Counted from the first letter of the stretch, positions 35,482 through 48,633 are shown. The stretch is 64,000 bases of DNA from Plumapathes pennacea (GCA_964036295.1 OZ038473.1:3565501-3629500); one strand, 5' to 3'. Numbers and translations: made by a program. The notes: a model not told the origin generated them from the sequence alone.

Positions 35482-38400
35482 ATGAAGTCCCTTTCGAAAA
35501 AAGTCAGTCTTTTGAAGACTTCGAAGATAAAACTACGTGCACACTCCAAGAAGAAGAAACAAATGACACTGGATGAGTCCAGAGCTGGAGACAGAATATT
35601 CCTTAGTGGTGTCGTGGAAGGTTAGAGTGAGATGGTAGCTCGCGCATTGTCGCGCCCAAAAGGGTTGCGTTGAAAAATAGTATTTTTGTATTCTCAGGGT
35701 TCTATGGTCGGCCATGGACCTTCCCACAGCGAAAAGACCTGTTTGCGAGGTAAGAAAGCTGCTGGCAGTCTTATGTTCTTTTCTAAGAAGTACAATAATA
35801 GATAAATTAGCGAGAAGAATCTCCAAGCTTCCAGGAATGTATTTCCTCTCAGTGCAGTACTTTCTGCAGGAAGTTTTTGCTTCGCTTTCGATAACGAAGC
35901 TGTTGTTATTGTTTTGACAAAATGTGTTTGGCAAAGTACATAGCTGTGTTCACACTCAAAAGGTAACAAAGAAAGCATTCATGCACAATTGCCCATGCAG
36001 TCTCACTCAAATGGCAACATTCTGAAATGAAAAGTAGTTTTTGAAAATTTCAATATGTAGAAGGCACTTCAGTGTTTCCATTTTGTGCGGAGATCCTAAA
36101 ACATTTGCACTGCTTTTCTTTAAGGTAAAAATACTTCATACATTAGTCACATAATCAGTGGGTATCACTTGTTATTCGATATTTCCTCAGCCAGGTTCAT
36201 TCAGCAAAGCAAAGGAAGTACACTGATAAAGGGAAATATTATTTTTACAGTTCCTATTAAAATTGCATCATTTTAACCAGATTACCTGCTACAAGTTTAA
36301 CACCTCACAGAGAAAGATCATTCTTTTTTTCTCATGAGGATATATGTACTGTAACATTTACGTGGAAAACCAAGAATTTCTTTGGAGCTGTTTCTTGATT
36401 GTTTGGGTTTGTGTGGGTGGGAAAAGGGGAGGGGGGGGGGGGGGGGCGGACAATGTGCTTTAGGAAATATTTTTAGGTCATTTTTCATGAATGGCTGAAA
36501 ATTTTCTCAACTAACAGAATGCAAACATATTCAGGAATACAATGGAAAACTAACATTTAGGAAACCACATTTGGGCTGCACTGGCGAGGATAAAGACGTG
36601 TAAAATAAAATATCTACTAGGGTTGAGTGAGTTTTGAAGAACTTGGTGTCTAGACACTCTCCTGAGTAGAGTAGACTAGACACTCACCATAAAAGAGTTT
36701 CCAATTCTTTTATGTCATCTAGGTTTCATATGTCAATCCTATTCAGGAATACATGCGGGATTGTGACAGCATTCTGTTCTTATGACCAATCTTTGTGTGT
36801 TTCTAAATTTGAAAAAATTTGTAATATTTAAACACACAGGATGAAAGACCTGGGTATGAACACCTATCTGTATGCACCTAAGGATGACATTAAGCACCGT
36901 GCATTGTGGAGGGAACAGTATGACCTGGAAGAAGCAGGTACATATACAAATTTATTATATAGACATGAGTGTTTTACTGAAAAATATACCGTGCGTAAAA
37001 TCCATACGAAACTACATCCGGGACCCAAGTGGCGTATTTTCCATATCCTCGCTGGTGAGGATATCATTGGCATCATTTCCCGCTTTTGCACGGTTGTTTG
37101 TGCAATTTCTCGTAAAACACTTGTGTCTAATATAATAAAAAGAAAATTACACAGCGGCTTTAAGATATGGATTTTATTTTCTCGTGGTAAAAACAATATT
37201 TTACTCACTTGCAAAGCGCTCGTTCGTAAGATATTGTTTTTACCACTTGAAAATAAAATTCATATCTTCGCGCCGCCGTGTAATATCCTCTATGCACTTG
37301 ACATGCCCCTACAGTGGGTTCTAGGGTACATGCACTGTAGTAGTGCATGATGAAGACTAATTTGCCAGCTAACTCAAAGACAACTTCTAGCCTGTAGTTT
37401 TCTAATGGCTTTTGTTTTTGTTTCTATGACAGAGAATCTGAGAGAACTGATTGAATGTGCCAAGCAGTGTGGCATTGATTTTTATTATGCCCTTTCACCT
37501 GGTCTGGACATAACATTTTCCAGTGCCAAAGAACTTCAGCTGCTCAAGCGGAAAATGGCACAGGTACAGTAAATCTGTTCTTTGCTTTATACACTATGAG
37601 ACCATAAAGTGGCTTAGGATGGGTATTCATATTTATGACTCTTCAAATAATTCCTCCCACGTGTGATTGGTGGAATCGTGACACGTGACCGAACGAGTGG
37701 ATGTTATCAGCGAATAACCCCCGCCTGGCGAACTATCGCTGTTTAGTAACAATATCCAAACACAATTTTCTATATTTAATCACACAAAAAAAACATTACG
37801 AGATGACTACCGAGGAGGACATCAATATTCAGTTGTCGAAAAAGCAGTTCCAGAAAGCACCAATAAGTTTCACAGTCCTTTTGCCGTTATTTGTGCTGCG
37901 AACGGAAATATTTAAAGGATAATAAAGACAATAAACTACTTTTGGCTTCGGAAATATGCACGGATAATTGTCCTTGGACATTATTTGTTCCTCGAAACTC
38001 ACAGTTGCCCTCGAGCGAACTGTTTGCCTATCGGAACAGATAATATCCTCTGACAATTATCCGTGCATATTTCCTTGCCAAAAGTAGTTTATTGTTTATG
38101 TAGTGTATAGTAGTTACTTTGAAACACTGCTCCAAATTTGTGTAATTTCCTGTAACCTACTGTAGGATAGTACAATTAAACAATTTACTGTTCCCCACAG
38201 TAACTACATTGTGTAGCTGTACTTTTTCTGGTCTCTTCCTCAGAACGTTAGCCCTCTATTGGAACAACTACTGTAACTTTAGTTTCTGGTTGGTTGGAAG
38301 CTTTTCTTACAGCCTGTATGATTTGGTTACTGTATAGAGTGGTTTTCGGATGACTTTCCAAAGTATTGTGTAATTGCTTTGGTTTTGCATTTGCTTTGCT

Positions 38401-41400
38401 TTCGGATTGGTCCACACGAGTTTGTCAGCAGCTCAGCCAATCAGGAACAAAACTAAAACCAAACACTTCTCAAGCAAGCGATGGCGTGTACTTGCACTGC
38501 TGATTGGAAAGTAAAACCAAATGCAAGACCAAACGCAAATTACTGTGGCTTCCAATTGGCTGAACTGTTTTCTCTCAGTCTCCGTGATTGGCCTGTGTGA
38601 TTACTTTGGTTTTGGTTTTCAACAGTCATCCGAAAACAGCTCTATGAGAGTTATCTGAAAATCGCTCTAAATTTGTGTTATTTTCTGTGATCTGGCACAA
38701 TCTTGCTGAACAACATAACCCTAGGCAACTTCTTGTTCTTTTCTTTTTTTCAGGTGAAAGATCTGGGTTGCCAGGCATTTGCCCTCCTGTTTGATGATAT
38801 TGACCCTCAGCTGCGAGGGGCAGACAGTGAAATGTTCTCTTCCTTTGGTGCAGCTCAAGTGTCTGTCAGTAATGATTTGTTCAAGTACTTGAAAAAGCCA
38901 AAATTCCTCTTCTGTCCAACAGGTATATGTTTTCCCAAGACATTATGAAGAGTGCTGATCATACCAGCATGCTAAACACATGCAGTACAGTACTAAACCT
39001 GCTTTGTTTTCAGAGTATTGTGGCACTCGTGCAGTTCCAGATGTAGAAAATTCAGAGTATTTGAACACTATTGGAGTGGAGCTAAATCCCCAAATAGACA
39101 TCATGTGGACAGGTCAGTGAAACAGTATTGTGCCCCTTCTTCTGTTTGCTTTGACTTTGTCTGTTTCATTGGTTTGATATTGCCAACAGTGCTGTACTTT
39201 TCATTAGCAGCCATTCATGACGGGCTAGCACTGAAGTCCCTTCAGGTGCTCATTTGAGTTGAAGTAAAGGTACAGTTTTTTCTTTCCCGCCAGCCAAACT
39301 AATTTAGCTGCCTGAGCTATGTAGCTAATGCAAATTCCAAGTTGGTTAAAGGTTGTTTTTGACAGGCTGTAGCTGTTGCTAAATGCCAGTCGAAGGACCT
39401 TTTAATTAACGTTGGCATTGTAGCTGCAATAATTTTCGAGTAGATAGAGTGAGGTAAGTCCCACTGGATCTGTGTGAAATTGGCAGTCCAAATTTAATGC
39501 AAATTAACCAACTCAGTCAGAAAAATATACAGTTAATATATATATCCTGTGTTTGTTCTCTTGTGTGCACTTTTCAAGAGCTACAGTACATGTACGTAGC
39601 CAAAATTATTCTGAAAGTATGCTGGAGAACTTTTGATGACTTTCTAAAAAATGTTCAAGGCTATACATGATGCAGCATTGTACAGAACAAGGCATTCCAA
39701 GACATTCTTGAAGTTACTGATGATTTAGTGAGTGACCCACATGGATGTGCCTGGTCTAAAAGAACTGAAAATTTAGAGTTTATTGCTTGTCTCCAGTTGC
39801 AACACCTTGTGTCACAAGAAAATTTGTCCATGGACAGAAAATGAGCAAAATTACTTCAGATAGTTTGGTTATGTGGCTAATTAATGTCAAAGTTTTGTAA
39901 ATGAAAAAAGAAATGTATGAAAAAGGAGTGCACTCACAATGAACAAACACATGATGTACTGTACTTTTACAAACTTCAAATTGCACATTTTGTGATACTC
40001 CAGGTAAGGTTCATGAGTGTTTGCCATCAGACAGTACATCTGCTCAGTACAGGCTCTTCTGGAAGTGATTAGAAAATGACGACAAATATTAATTATGGTG
40101 ACAAAAAGGAAACTTCAGAAATTTCTTTTGATGAGGATTTTATTCCTTTCCATTGTCATCAGTCTTGAAAACTGATTAGCATGGGGATATTTGGCAAATC
40201 TTTTGCTTACTGGACAACACAAACATCCTACGATATATTTGTTGACTAAACAGAACCAGACAGAGGTAGAACAGTGTGTGCTTGAACCAAACCAGGGCTT
40301 CTAAATTTAACACTTTTGTTGTGGTACATGCATACACTCTTTTGCCTTTGCCAAGTTTTGTTTAGTTTCAATGAATCTCCAGACAATTCTGCAAATGTCC
40401 ATGCAAGTATCTTCAATGGCTTATTGAGCAGGTTTTGTTCAGTCCATTTAGGTCCTTGCTTGGACTTTTTGCTTGAATTGTGATCTTTCCCCTTCAATTT
40501 ACTCCAGCCGATAAAAGCAGCCATTCTTGTTAGTGTGTTGGCTTCTTGTTCCTCAGCTGTGTTATTTGGCAGCTCCTTCTCCCAACCAGTTAATTTGCCA
40601 AGATCAGTCCCCAACCAGTGAAGAACAGGAAGCCAGTAACATCCAACAAAATGGCAGCTTTAATGGCTAGAATTGTGTAGAAATCTTGGGTCTTTTGCAA
40701 AGCCAGTTCATTGTGGCAATGTTGTAACAAATGCTACAGTCTAATCAAAGCCAAATTTGTCTGCTGCTCAATTACCAAAAAGACTGCAACCTTGAGGATA
40801 ATGTCTCTGCAATGTGACCCAAGAAAGTGGTGTTGTATTGTATTGTGCCATGTTCATGTTGTATTATGTTGTGTGTGTTTGTTGGAAATCTGACATTTGT
40901 TTTGTAATTTCTTTTCTCGTGTCCTTTTCCTTTCTCATGTTCTCGTCCCCTGTACATGTATCTGTGCTGGATCTAAATGTGTATCTTTTCCCAGATTTGT
41001 ACAAACATTTAGCTGTTTCCCTCCTGACTTGATGTTCTAAATCCTCACAATTGTTCAAAAACAAAAATAAATGTGTGATGTAATGAGAACTGATTTCAAT
41101 TCATCAGCTTTTTTCTGCACAAGCTACAGTTTCTCCATACTAGTTTGGAATATATTTGTTGAGAAACTGGAAAGAGAAACTGAAGTTTTTCACTCAGGAG
41201 GGAAGGAGTTAAAACCCATCATAAGCCCATCACAAACATCTCCACAGTGTTCTCCAATAAGTAATAGATTTGCCAATTGTCCCTCATTCATTTGTTTGTA
41301 CTCAACTGAGCTTCAAGGTAACAATGTGCTGTTTGTTTGGTATGAAACTGTACAGTATACTGGCAAATATGAAGGAAAATATTGAGACTTGCACTGGAAA

Positions 41401-44400
41401 GGGTATAGTGGAACTGTTCTGATGTAAAACACATGCAAGCTTACTTTGAATATCCTGACATACATCATTCTGTATGCAGACTGAAAGGATATGCATTTGA
41501 TCAAAGTTTAGGAGAAGGAAAATGGTGGCATTATCTTCAGATTCCTGTAAGTTTCTTTTTTGGATGTTTTGAGCTTTTTATAATTCAATTTATAACAGAA
41601 TTGGTCACAGAGTACACTTTGTTCCCATCATGGGTATGAGTTTAGTTCCTTCTTAAGCTGCAACTCCCAACTAGGCTTTAATGCTCGGTTGGTTTACACA
41701 GCATCACAAGAAATAATAATTGAGGCTCTGAATAGCTGTAACTGTTCAAGTTGCTCCACAAATACAAGTTTGTCAAGTCAATTTGTGTATAAAAGATACT
41801 GTTGAGACTTTCGACATGCCCACCTTTGCTTTGTCCAAATGTACATTCTTTCACTTTTTGGTACTAGATTTGAGTTGGTTAATTTCACTGATCCCCTAAT
41901 TTGGCTTGACAAATTTAGGAACCTGAGTTCCATCATATAATCTTACATTTAAAACAGCTGGCACTACTGGAAGGAAAAGGCTTGATATCTGTTTGTGTCT
42001 TGTGTGTGTTCTGTGTCAAGCAGCCGTTTCCTGATTCTTTTGGTAAGACAGAAACTCTTTGATTGTCTTCAGGTCCAAAGGTGATATCGATGGTCATCAC
42101 AACACACACTATAGCAACCTTGTCAAAGGTGCTCAGAAGGAAGCCAGTGATCTGGGACAACATCCATGCAAATGACTATGACCAACGGCGTGTTTTCCTG
42201 GGTCCCTACGATGGGAGGCCAGTGCAGCTGTACCAAACCCTAAGCGGAATGTTAACAAACCCCAACTGCGAGTATGAAGTTAACTTCGTGGCTGTGCACA
42301 CCCTTGGCAGTTGGTTGCGATGCGCTAGAGAGGCTGCTGATGTAGAGCCTATGATTGTAGAGGCAGAGGCTGGTGATAAGGCTTCTCCACCTCCTGTGGC
42401 TGAGCCAATGGAGGAGGATGCAAGCGAAACTATGCTGTGCGAGGGAGCAAGTCAAAGAGACAGTGATAAAATAGACGAGCAGAACATGGACAAAGATGGC
42501 ATTGATAACAAAGGCAGGGTGACCAGTGAAGCATCAATGAAATCTGTAAGCAGCTCTTCTCTGCTCGAGTCCAAGACAGAGCAGATGCAAGGCTTGTATG
42601 ATCCCCAGGTTGCCCTCAGAAATGCAGTAGCTGCTTGGTTGAAGGAGTTTTCCAAAGAGAAAAGTGCCTCATCAAAGTGGTATGCCAAGAGTGGAGCATA
42701 TTCCATGGCTTCTGAGAGCTTAGTGGTTCAGACACAGTCAACATCGTCTAGCACAACCACTACCACTGCCACCAGTGCTGTGTGCACTCCATCAATTCAC
42801 GTCTCACCCACGCGTGCAGCAAAGGAAAATAGCCGTAAACAACAAAATGCTGCACCACAGTCAGGTAATCTCACTATTATCCTAAGAATGAGAGTGTTTT
42901 AGAATCAGGTTACGTGCTTATGACTGTCCTTGTGAAGTACCCATTTCTTATCTGTCTCCCTCCCAAGATTATCTCTTGCACTCATATGTTTACCCTTACA
43001 AACACATCTACTATTATTTTGTGCTGTGCATGTCATATTGTTTGGTGCCAGTTTTCTCTCAAATGTCATGTTATCATTCTTTCTTTTGCAACTTCTTTCT
43101 TTATCTTTCCCTTCTGTTCTTTTTTCTACTCTTTCTCACTCTACTGTTTCTCATCTCATTTGCTTTACTGTAGTTTTGTCCTTAGTCCACAAGGAGCTAA
43201 TGCTTGACACATGATTTTAATAGAGAACAAGTCCAAAGACACTAACTCCGAAGCTGCAACTCCAATGGATGTTATTGAGGAAACAAAAGAGGTAAAGAAA
43301 CTGGAAGCCTCCCCCCTCACAGCAGACGACTTGCTGCTCCTTGTGGACATGTTTTACCTACCTTACAGCCATGGCCGCAAAGCTAAACACATTGTTTCAG
43401 AATTCAAGTGGCTGAAGGCCAATGCAATCAAAGAAGACTCTAGTGAATTCCAGGAACTGACTGAACAAGAACAAGAATCCAAGGTAAGGTGTTTAGACCA
43501 GTGAACTCATTGCTTTTAGCTCTTTCCAAAAGTAAGTCTCCTTGATAGTCCATGAGATGTTCTGATACGTATGTCTTCTTACATGTCTGTACATGTATCT
43601 ACAAGTATGTGTACTTTTTTGTCTTCAGAAATATATTATACAGATTGGAACGTTCACTCTTTGATACTGTAGGTTGCTTACAGTAAGCTGATAGAACTAT
43701 CAATACTCAATACATAACTTATCCCTTTTTTCTATGTGATAATATTATGAGAGCCCTGCATTTTTGTCTTTTGACCAGTGTGTTCTTTATAATCTAAAGC
43801 AGGTTGACAGAAACTGACAGCAATGATGACAGAATCATGAAATATTGTACACTTGATTACAAACATATACGCTATCCTGAGCTGTCAGTGTGTCACTGTG
43901 TGCATGCGTGCATGCGTGTACTCGTATGACTGTGTGCATGCTCTGGTCTTTTTAGTGTTAAACCAGATTTTGATTGTGTTGTGTCATCTTTCAGGTTACA
44001 GAGTGGAAAGAGAGATCAGAGAAGTTCCACAAGTTGTGTCAGTCCGTGGGAGACATGTTTGTAAGGCTGGTGGAAACACCTAACAGAGCTCTGTTGTATG
44101 ACCTGTACCCATATGTGTGGGACATCAAGGAGATTATTCAGTTGCTAGACACATTTGTGACATGGCTAGACTCCAGAAGCAAGAAGAGGAAACAGCGGCC
44201 ATTCCTCCCAGAGGAACCTGAACCCTGGCTGTTTAGAGGAGGGTTGTGTGGAGAGCTGCAGGTACAGTACAATGCTGTAGTTTAACATTTCTCCAGCCTG
44301 TTAGAGCGGTTTACTGATTGCTTTGGAAAACAAAGACTTGAGTCCTTCATCTACATTAACTGAGTTTCTACCAGAATATTTTTAGACGAGTTCCAGTCAG

Positions 44401-47400
44401 AGTGGAAACATTTTGTACTGTTTTCTGCTGTTATTGACTCTATTTTCTTTGTGTAAGTGTTTCGGATCAAAATGATGTGGATCACACTTGCAAAAAGCAG
44501 GGTTTTGAAGGACATCAATCTAAATCATTACTTACCATATGTACAGTGTAGTTCTTCTTTGGAGCTCTTCAACTAATTTTCACAGTCATCTAAAAAATCG
44601 TTCTATAAGAATGGAGTGGGATACAGAGTTTACAGTACACCATGCAACTAAACAGACATATTTGATCATTTTTTCAGCGGCTTCTACCCATTGTTGGAGG
44701 TCATGATGTGTTCAGCGTGCGAGCCCCAGACATTCCTACAACTTCCGTGTACACAATCAGACCTTATCAGCCAGAAGATCAGGTAAAGTTTATTTTCAAC
44801 TTAATTTAAGCCCTCAAAACATTTTGCAGCACAAAAAGATTTCATTGCCTAGGCCTTGGGCTTAGACCAAACAAAATATTTTATCTATCATTCAGTTATT
44901 TCTAACCTCAAATGATCAGAAACTGCATTTATTTTTTAGTACACAGAATACTGCTAAGTACTGTAGGTGTATTACATTTTTTGTGTGTTTGACCAACAGA
45001 AAGCCATGTATGAAATCTGCTTATCTACGTGTGATGATGGGGAGGATGGGCACTATTTGTTTCCTAATGAACCAGACATGGCTGGAGATAGGTAAGCTGG
45101 CTGCAGTTGTGAGAAAACTCCTTTAGGTTTACATGTTTGGCTGCATTGTATTTGCGTGTTAACTTTTACTCATTAACATGTTCGGTCGTCTTTCCAGGTT
45201 TGTTGGGCCTTTTCTCCGAATCTGCCCGGAACACGTGTTTGTAGTAGAAGACGGATACGGACTCTGTGGTTACGCGCTCACAGCACCAGATGCCAAGCAT
45301 TTTTATGATCAATACAAGTCGCACTATGTTCACGAGGTAAAGTTTCCAACTACGTAGAGACGGTACTGTACTATAACCAATCAGGATCACTTCCGGAGAT
45401 GTCTGCTATCTCTCTTTCAGTACGAGGTTTAGCTCCTCGTTTTGAAACAGGGGCAACAGGCATCTCGGAAATGGCTAGTTGGTTGTTTTCGTTGAGCACG
45501 CGTAAGAAGAAAGAATTTTGTGAACGACAGTGCTGGTTGTAGAATTGGGTAATTGTGAACAAGTTGAACTGGTCGGTAAGTGGTCGGTAACGTGGTCGGT
45601 ATGTGGTCGGTAAGTGGTCGGTATGTGGTCGGTATGTGGTTGGTATGTGGTCGGTATGTGGTCGGTAACGTGGTCGGTTACGTGGTCGGTAACGTGTCGG
45701 TAAGTGGTTGGTATGTGGTCGGTAAGATTTATGATGCGGTCGGTAAGTGGTCGGTAGAATTGATTTTTTTAATAGCCGGTAATTGTTCTCGCTGACATTT
45801 TTGTCCTTAACTTCTCAGGTAGCCAAGAAATACTCCAAGCCCGAAGGAAAACTGTCCTCAGATTGGACGTACGCGGAAAAAATTGCTGACAATTTCCATA
45901 ACGTGAAGATCTTTCTTCCTGACGACGTTACGTCGAAGTACGGCTCTTACGTGCAGATAGATCTGCTGGCGAGAGCACAGGTCAGTGAGTTGGTGCTTTA
46001 CCCTGTGGTTCATTGTCAATCTGGGATCACGTAACTTATATTTAATCTTTGTGTGTCATCTAATGAACTAGACTGGCCTTGCCAGTGAGCTCGCGGCGTG
46101 AGTTGGGTCGAGACCAGAATATAAAATGGAAAGTAGGGGACAAGAGCGGAACTCCCAAGAGAGACTTCCAATTTCTCACCATAAAAATATCACACAGTAT
46201 AGAGAACTTGGCTTTTGACACCTTGCTCTTTTGACACCTTGATTAAACTAAAAATTATTATTACAACACTCGTACACTTGCTTCTTAAAGGTTGAGCGAC
46301 CCTGCATCTTGAGAATGCGTGACATATCTTTTTATGCACAATCGATTATGACAGTTTGACCTTGACTCATATTTCTAATCAGAGGCCACGATTAATCCAG
46401 CCTTCGCTTCACTACTTATGTGTTTTCTTTTGTTAACTCAATACGTTTCTTCTATCAGGCTTTCGAGTATTCGTGCCCTGTAACAAATATAAAATTGAAA
46501 GCGAGGAATGTCACACGAGAGATGTTTACAATATTATTGCGCTTTTGTTCAGTGTGTTCAGTCCATTTGTGACTGCAAACTCAATCCTCAGAATTATTTA
46601 GGTGTATTTTTCATTTCTGGTATTTAATGAACATTGCGAAACAAAGACTACATGATCGAATGAAAGAAACACTTCAACAGGCAATGTACGATACGCAGAA
46701 GAATTTTATGAGGCAACAGATGTCATGTACAGAGTAAAGCATAAAGCGTCATTGTTTTACGGCTAAAGCTCACCGTAGCTTTGGTTTCTGTTTTCGCCCT
46801 GTTATCTTCCCAAAAGTATTTCGTGTCGCCACAGAAAGTTTCGTCGGGACTAAATACTTATCGGCGACAGAGATATTTGCAATACCCCAGAAGTACCATC
46901 AAACATTTGTTTACGGCTATTCTCAAAGCTTGTGCGGTGAACGCGAGCCAAAATCTTTTCCTAAAATCCAGTTTATCCGTGCGCATTGCACAGAGCCAAA
47001 TGGCGTTGAATTTGAATGGGATGCAGTTTACTTTTTCGCTTCACTACTTATGTGTTTTCTTTTATTAACTCAATACGTTTTTTCTATCAGGCTTTCGAGT
47101 ATTCGTGCCCTGTAACAAATATAAAATTGACAGCGAGGAATGTCACACGAGAGATGTTTACAATATTATTGCGCTTTTGTTCACAGTGTGTTCAGTCCAT
47201 TTGTGACTGCAAACTCAATCCTCAGAATTATTTCGGTGTATTTTTCATTTCTGGTATTCACTGGCCATTGCGAAACAAAGGCTACATGATCGAATGAAAG
47301 AAACACTTCAACAGGCAATGTACGATACGCAGAAGAATTTTATGAGGCAACAGATGTCATGTACAGAGTAAAGCATAAAGCGTCATTGTTTTACGGCTAA

Positions 47401-48344
47401 AGCTCACCGTAGCTTTGGTTTCTGCTTTCGCCCTGTTAAGTTTCGTCGGGACTAAATATTTATCGGCGACAGCGGTACCATCAAATATTTGTTTACGGCT
47501 ATTCTCAAAGCACAATTCTATCGCCCACATATCTCCTTCAAAACTGCTCGCCCGGCAAGTCATGTGATGACAAAACGTCATCATAAATCACGTGAAAATA
47601 TGAACCAATCACCGTGTGCTGATTCGTAACCCAGAAAAAAAATAAAAATAAAAATAATAAAAATAAAAATATGACGATGATGAAGACACGCTTTCCAATC
47701 CTAAGCTCGTCGGCTTCGCCACGAGCAATAAATGTAAATAAATAAAATAAATAAATATGTAACCTCCCACCCCACCCCCCCCCCCCCCCCTCAGGTTCTT
47801 AAGCCCTGATCAAACGGTGATGATAGTCGATGAAGGGTGGCGTGCCCATTTTAAGCACGAACTCGCGTGCACTATCATTGGCTAGCATTGCTCACCTTCG
47901 CTTTGAACTTGTTCAAATTATTCACCAGAGGTTTTCCTCGTTTTTTTTTTTTTTTTTTTTTTTTTTTTCAAGCTTTCTGTATGATAGTCAATAATCGAAT
48001 AAAAGTGCTTCTAATAGTAGTATTTACGTTGTTGACGTGCTTTGTTTATATTTTGTGTTTGTTTGTTGTCGTCGTTGTTTTGCGCTTTCAATTTTCATTT
48101 GGACTTGAAAGCAAATATGAGTTTGAATTCGTTGTTGCGTCTTGTGCAGAGCCTGGGTCTCGGTAAACGCCTCCTGGCTTGTGTCCTGTCTACTCTGAAG
48201 GCGGAAGGCTGCAGTGGCGTCCACTGTGAAATCAGCGCCACCAACAAAGACGCCAAAGAGTTCTACTCCAAACTGGGCTTCTCAGACGTGTCCTTGAAGG
48301 ACGAATTCCAAGAAGATACAATCATTCTTGGAAGGACGTTCTGA
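35482..48344 (+). CDS. OGA: O-GlcNAcase (protein O-GlcNAc hydrolase, GH84 plus pseudo-HAT)
   Basis: 14 coding exons give 899 aa. Exons: 35482-35620, 35698-35749, 36840-36937, 37433-37563, 38754-38922, 39014-39112, 42073-42864, 43224-43483, 43995-44261, 44678-44782, 45000-45091, 45198-45336, 45819-45980, 48150-48344. A basic N-terminus is followed by the GH84 domain: GVVEGFYGRPW, NTYLYAPKDD, SPGLDITFS, and the catalytic aspartate pair in LLFDDID (D154-D155, equivalent to human D174/D175). Exon 7 (792 nt) encodes PVIWDNIHANDYDQ and a long low-complexity acidic/Ser-Thr linker. The stalk follows (LLLLVDMFYLPYSHG, LYPYVWDIKEI). The C-terminus is the acetyltransferase-like pseudo-HAT domain (YAL, GLGKRLLACVLSTL, EFYSKLGFSDV). 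The enzyme removes O-GlcNAc from Ser/Thr of nuclear and cytosolic proteins. The start is the first in-frame ATG after a stop codon at 35416. Confidence 0.97.
36953..37290 (+). mobile_element. Composite two-hairpin element, copy 1 (OGA intron 3)
   Basis: The first hairpin (36953-37142) has TTTATTATATAGACATGAGT against TAATATAATAAA-type ends, with GTGTTTTACTG / CGTAAAACACTTGTG arms. The second (37143-37290) has ATTACACAGCGGCTTTAAG / CGCCGCCGTGTAATATCCTC arms and a GTGGTAAAAACAATATTTTA stem. The same pair occurs inverted at 59345-59695. Confidence 0.85.
37927..38095. mobile_element. TIR element (OGA intron 4)
   Basis: The left arm ACAATAAACTACTTTTGGC and right arm GCCAAAAGTAGTTTATTGT pair perfectly over 19 bp. 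The next block (AAATATGCACGGATAATTGT) also pairs with its complement. Confidence 0.85.
38334..38645. mobile_element. TIR element (OGA intron 4)
   Basis: AGAGTGGTTTTCGGATGACT on the left pairs with AGTCATCCGAAAACAGCTCT on the right. A diverged relative is at 44303-44610. Confidence 0.7.
39113..42072. other. OGA intron 6 (2.96 kb), no supported gene
   Basis: The largest OGA intron. It contains a 122-codon minus-strand frame (40246-40614) of unknown nature, a decayed TTAA-type MITE (about 41055-41215), and a short plus-strand frame near 41430-41550 with no recognised family. Confidence 0.5.
44303..44610. mobile_element. Diverged TIR element (OGA intron 9)
   Basis: TTAGAGCGGTTTACTGATTG on the left and CAGTCATCTAAAAAATCGTT then CTATAAG on the right resemble the ends of the 38334-38645 element in decayed form. 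Confidence 0.45.
45570..45770 (+). repeat. GTGGTCGGTA minisatellite in OGA intron 12 carrying donor-like GTAAGT sites
   Basis: About 18 units of 10-11 bp (GTGGTCGGTATGTGGTCGGT). Four contain GGTAAGTGG, a strong 5' splice-site match on the transcribed strand, about 240-410 bp after the real donor. Confidence 0.9.
46150..46315 (+). mobile_element. Decayed TTAA-type MITE (OGA intron 13)
   Basis: The interior blocks TCTCACCATAAAAATATCAC and AGAGAACTTGGCTTTTGACA follow family order. The ends are lost. Confidence 0.5.
46405..47511 (+). repeat. Direct duplication (~520 bp) in OGA intron 13
   Basis: The segment from TCACTACTTATGTGTTTTC at 46409 recurs at 47041 (offset 632 bp) and runs to GTTTACGGCTATTCTCAAAG in both (about 46928 and 47511). 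The right copy lacks two internal pieces near the end. The copies are otherwise very similar, which indicates recent duplication. Confidence 0.85.
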
Positions 48345-48489
48345 TCACAAGGGGACATGTGACGAATTCCTAGAAGATACAATCATTCTTGGAAGGACGT
48401 TCTGATCACAAGGGGGGGGGGACATGCGACGAATTCTTAGAAGATACAATCATTCTTGGAATGACGTTCTGATTACGAGGCGGACATGT
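48300..48489 (+). repeat. Partial triplication of the OGA C-terminal coding end into the 3' UTR
   Basis: Copy 1 (from 48300) encodes the last 14 residues and the stop. Copies start again at 48361 and 48428 with GACGAATTCCTAGAAG and GACGAATTCTTAGAAG, each keeping ACAATCATTCTTGG and a TTCTGAT segment. A G-run lengthened the second spacer. Confidence 0.93.
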
Positions 48490-48633
48490 GCTGTCTCCTC
48501 CGGTGATAAATGATGCCACGAATTTCACCGTCCTGCTCGACTCTCAATTCTGCATCGTCCTTTTCTATTTTGCATTTCTCTAATTCTGTTCTGTAAATAT
48601 CGAACCCATTAGATGGGAGAGGTCTTTTATTGG

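Noticed and set aside
36841-37350. 169-codon frame
   Set aside because: It begins in genuine OGA exon 3 (to 36937), then reads through the donor into the two-hairpin element.
40246-40614. 122-codon minus-strand frame in OGA intron 6
   Set aside because: No recognised domain, no clear splice or promoter context; could be a decayed element. Not strong enough to call a gene.
45580-45795. Val/Gly/Trp-rich 71-codon frame
   Set aside because: Translation of the GTGGTCGGTA minisatellite.
47940-47968. Long T-run and nearby C-run (47776-47790) as regulatory tracts
   Set aside because: Simple homopolymers, too far from the exon 14 acceptor (48150) to be its pyrimidine tract.
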